NCBI GenBank assembly: GCA_963169195.1
Contig: CAUJDN010000030.1
Coordinates: 1 to 64,000 of the forward strand
DNA: 64,000 nucleotides
Direction of reading: 5' to 3'
Source of the DNA: Acidobacteriota bacterium
GTDB lineage: Bacteria > Acidobacteriota > Vicinamibacteria > Vicinamibacterales > UBA2999
Under the pieces are notes generated by a model. The model searched no databases, was not told the origin of the DNA, and saw nothing but the letters and a program-made list of their open reading frames with translations. Positions 62,754 through 64,000 of this stretch are shown here, piece by piece. Position 1 is the stretch's first letter. Each line of letters starts with the position of its first letter. The position numbers were made by a program, and so were the translations under genes.

Positions 62754-64000
62754 CTACATCCTCCTCACCCGCAGGAAGTTCGCCGTCCCTCTGTCGAGAT
62801 CGGGCGACACGTTCACGACCACCACGGTGGCGCCCGCCGGAAGGGCACCTGACTGGCGCAGCTGCTCGATGACGCGCGCGGCCACGGTATCCACGTCGCC
62901 GTCGATGGCCGTCACGAGCGGCCACGTGCCCCACCACTGGCCCACGCGCCTCGCCACGTCCTCGCGGTCCGTCGCGGCATAGATGAGAGCGCGGGGGCGG
63001 CGCGCCGAGAGCAGGCGCGCGGTGTGGCCCTCGCGCGTCACGGCGACAATGGCGTCGGCGCCGGCCTGGTGGGCCAGCGTGACGGCCGCGTCCGAGAGGG
63101 CGGCGCCGTGGTGCATGGGCGGGGCCGGCCGGTCCGCCCTCAGGTCCACCTCCGCCTCGCGGATGATCGCGTCGAGCGTGTGCACGGCGCGCACCGGCCA
63201 GGCGCCCATCGCCGTTTCACCCGAGAGCATGATGGCGTCGGCGCCCTGGGCGACCGCCGTCGCGGCGTCGCTCACCTCGGCACGGGTAGGCCTCGACTCG
63301 GTGCGCATGGATTCCAGCACCTGGGTCGCCAGCACGGCGGGGACGCCCTTCTCGCGCGCGCGGCGGAGCACGTCGCGCTGCACGCGAGGCACGCGCTCCA
63401 GCGGGATCTCGAGGCCGAGGTCCCCCCGGGCGACCATCACGCCATCGGCCGCATCCAGGATCTCGTCCAGCCGCGCGATCGCCTCGGGGCGCTCGAGCTT
63501 CGCGACGACGGGCACGTCGGGGCGGCCCTCGCGTGCCGTGACCGCACGGGCTGCCAGGATGTCGGCCGCCGACTGCACGAAGCTGAGGGCGACCACGTCC
63601 ACCCCCAGCGCGAGGCCGAAGCAGAGGTCGCGCTCGTCCTTCTCGGTGAGCCCGGCCGCCGGCAGCGGTACGCCCGGCGCGTTGATGCCCTTGAACTCGC
63701 CAAGCTGCCGCCCGTGCACGACCGTGGTCTCGATGGCCGACGCGGCGGCCGACTCGACACGCAGCTCGACATGGCCATCGTCGAGCAGCAGCCGATCGCC
63801 CGGCGCCACCGCGCGCGCCAGCGGCGCGTAGGCCGTGAACACGCGGCCGGGCTCGCCGATCCCTTCACCGACGCGGATCGTGAGCGCGTCGCCGGGCGCA
63901 AGCGGGATGGGGGCCCCGCCCGCCAGGCGACCGGTGCGGATCTTGGGGCCGGACAGGTCCTGCAGCACGGCAATCGGCCGTCCGGCGCGGGCCGCGGCGT
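62754..64000 (-). CDS. pyk: Pyruvate kinase, C-terminal part (start outside the window)
   Basis: Pyruvate kinase, which makes pyruvate and ATP from phosphoenolpyruvate in glycolysis. The visible part lacks the N-terminal residues that lie beyond the right edge: the frame reads AVLQDLSGPKIRTG, DGHVELRV, GEFKGINAPG, DLCFGLALGVDVVALSFVQSA, AKLERPEAIARLDEI, DGVMVARGDLGLEIPLE and the activation-site TQVLESM and SDAATAVAQGADAIMLSGETAMGAWP. The C-domain is complete (ATVVVVNVSPDLDRGTANFL). It is convergent with the namZ operon. Confidence 0.95.
   Translation of the reverse strand, partial: AAARAGRPIAVLQDLSGPKIRTGRLAGGAPIPLAPGDALTIRVGEGIGEPGRVFTAYAPLARAVAPGDRLLLDDGHVELRVESAAASAIETTVVHGRQLGEFKGINAPGVPLPAAGLTEKDERDLCFGLALGVDVVALSFVQSAADILAARAVTAREGRPDVPVVAKLERPEAIARLDEILDAADGVMVARGDLGLEIPLERVPRVQRDVLRRAREKGVPAVLATQVLESMRTESRPTRAEVSDAATAVAQGADAIMLSGETAMGAWPVRAVHTLDAIIREAEVDLRADRPAPPMHHGAALSDAAVTLAHQAGADAIVAVTREGHTARLLSARRPRALIYAATDREDVARRVGQWWGTWPLVTAIDGDVDTVAARVIEQLRQSGALPAGATVVVVNVSPDLDRGTANFLRVRRM

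Overview
The window is high-GC bacterial chromosome, densely packed with long co-oriented gene runs, mostly on the minus strand. A VWFA-related protein of the type typical of Acidobacteria (12441-13370), the many DUF433/DUF5615/Uma2/PIN modules, the hairpin-rich interspersed repeats and the cytochrome-c and beta-barrel families suggest an acidobacterium, perhaps Vicinamibacteria. That placement is inference. No rRNA, tRNA, prophage or CRISPR array was recognised.

Left end (1-9812, minus): a type I-G (formerly I-U) CRISPR-Cas locus. cas3 (helicase then HD), csx17, csb1 and csb2 form one translationally coupled operon. Where cas4-cas1 would be expected there is instead a 2-kb island of toxin-antitoxin and Uma2 genes, some broken, followed by the 5' end of cas2, which runs off the left edge. 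Any array and cas1 must lie outside the window.

9927-24081: a SEC-C protein divergent from cas3, a heavy-metal-binding secreted protein, a VWA protein, a c-type cytochrome, two beta-barrel proteins, an ABC exporter operon (YbjQ, ATPase, FtsX permease, HlyD adaptor), a cyclophilin, a VapBC pair, a membrane protein and a cupin. 24181-28825: an operon joining 2-oxoacid:ferredoxin oxidoreductase (KorA, KorB) to a GltD-like Fe-S flavoprotein.

29157-43749: envelope and transport genes (DUF4214 repeat protein, PPK2, a solute-binding protein, DUF3011, an SDF symporter fused to a solute-binding domain, an ATP/ADP-translocase homologue, PhoD phosphatase, small membrane proteins, an L,D-transpeptidase coupled to a lysozyme-inhibitor-type protein). 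43830-57558: regulation and surface genes (AraC regulator, propeller histidine kinase with FixJ-type regulator, patatin-type outer-membrane protein, kinase-like outer-membrane protein, hybrid kinase with a PP2C-type regulator). 57719-64000: Ogt, a putative Na+/H+ antiporter, a ZIP transporter, a lipoprotein, NamZ, a SRPBCC protein, a 17-residue gene stub and pyruvate kinase, cut by the right edge.

Three patterns cross gene boundaries. (1) About eleven genes carry a -10-like hexamer only 6-9 nt before the start codon, implying leaderless mRNAs; at 61009-61029 two divergent genes share one symmetric -10 and both look leaderless. (2) Four intergenic spots (23501, 24085, 28843, 53331) hold arrays of short odd-length palindromes, three of them copies of one ~130-160 bp compound unit. 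(3) A 19-bp motif recurs upstream of five minus-strand genes, most of them for envelope or secreted proteins.
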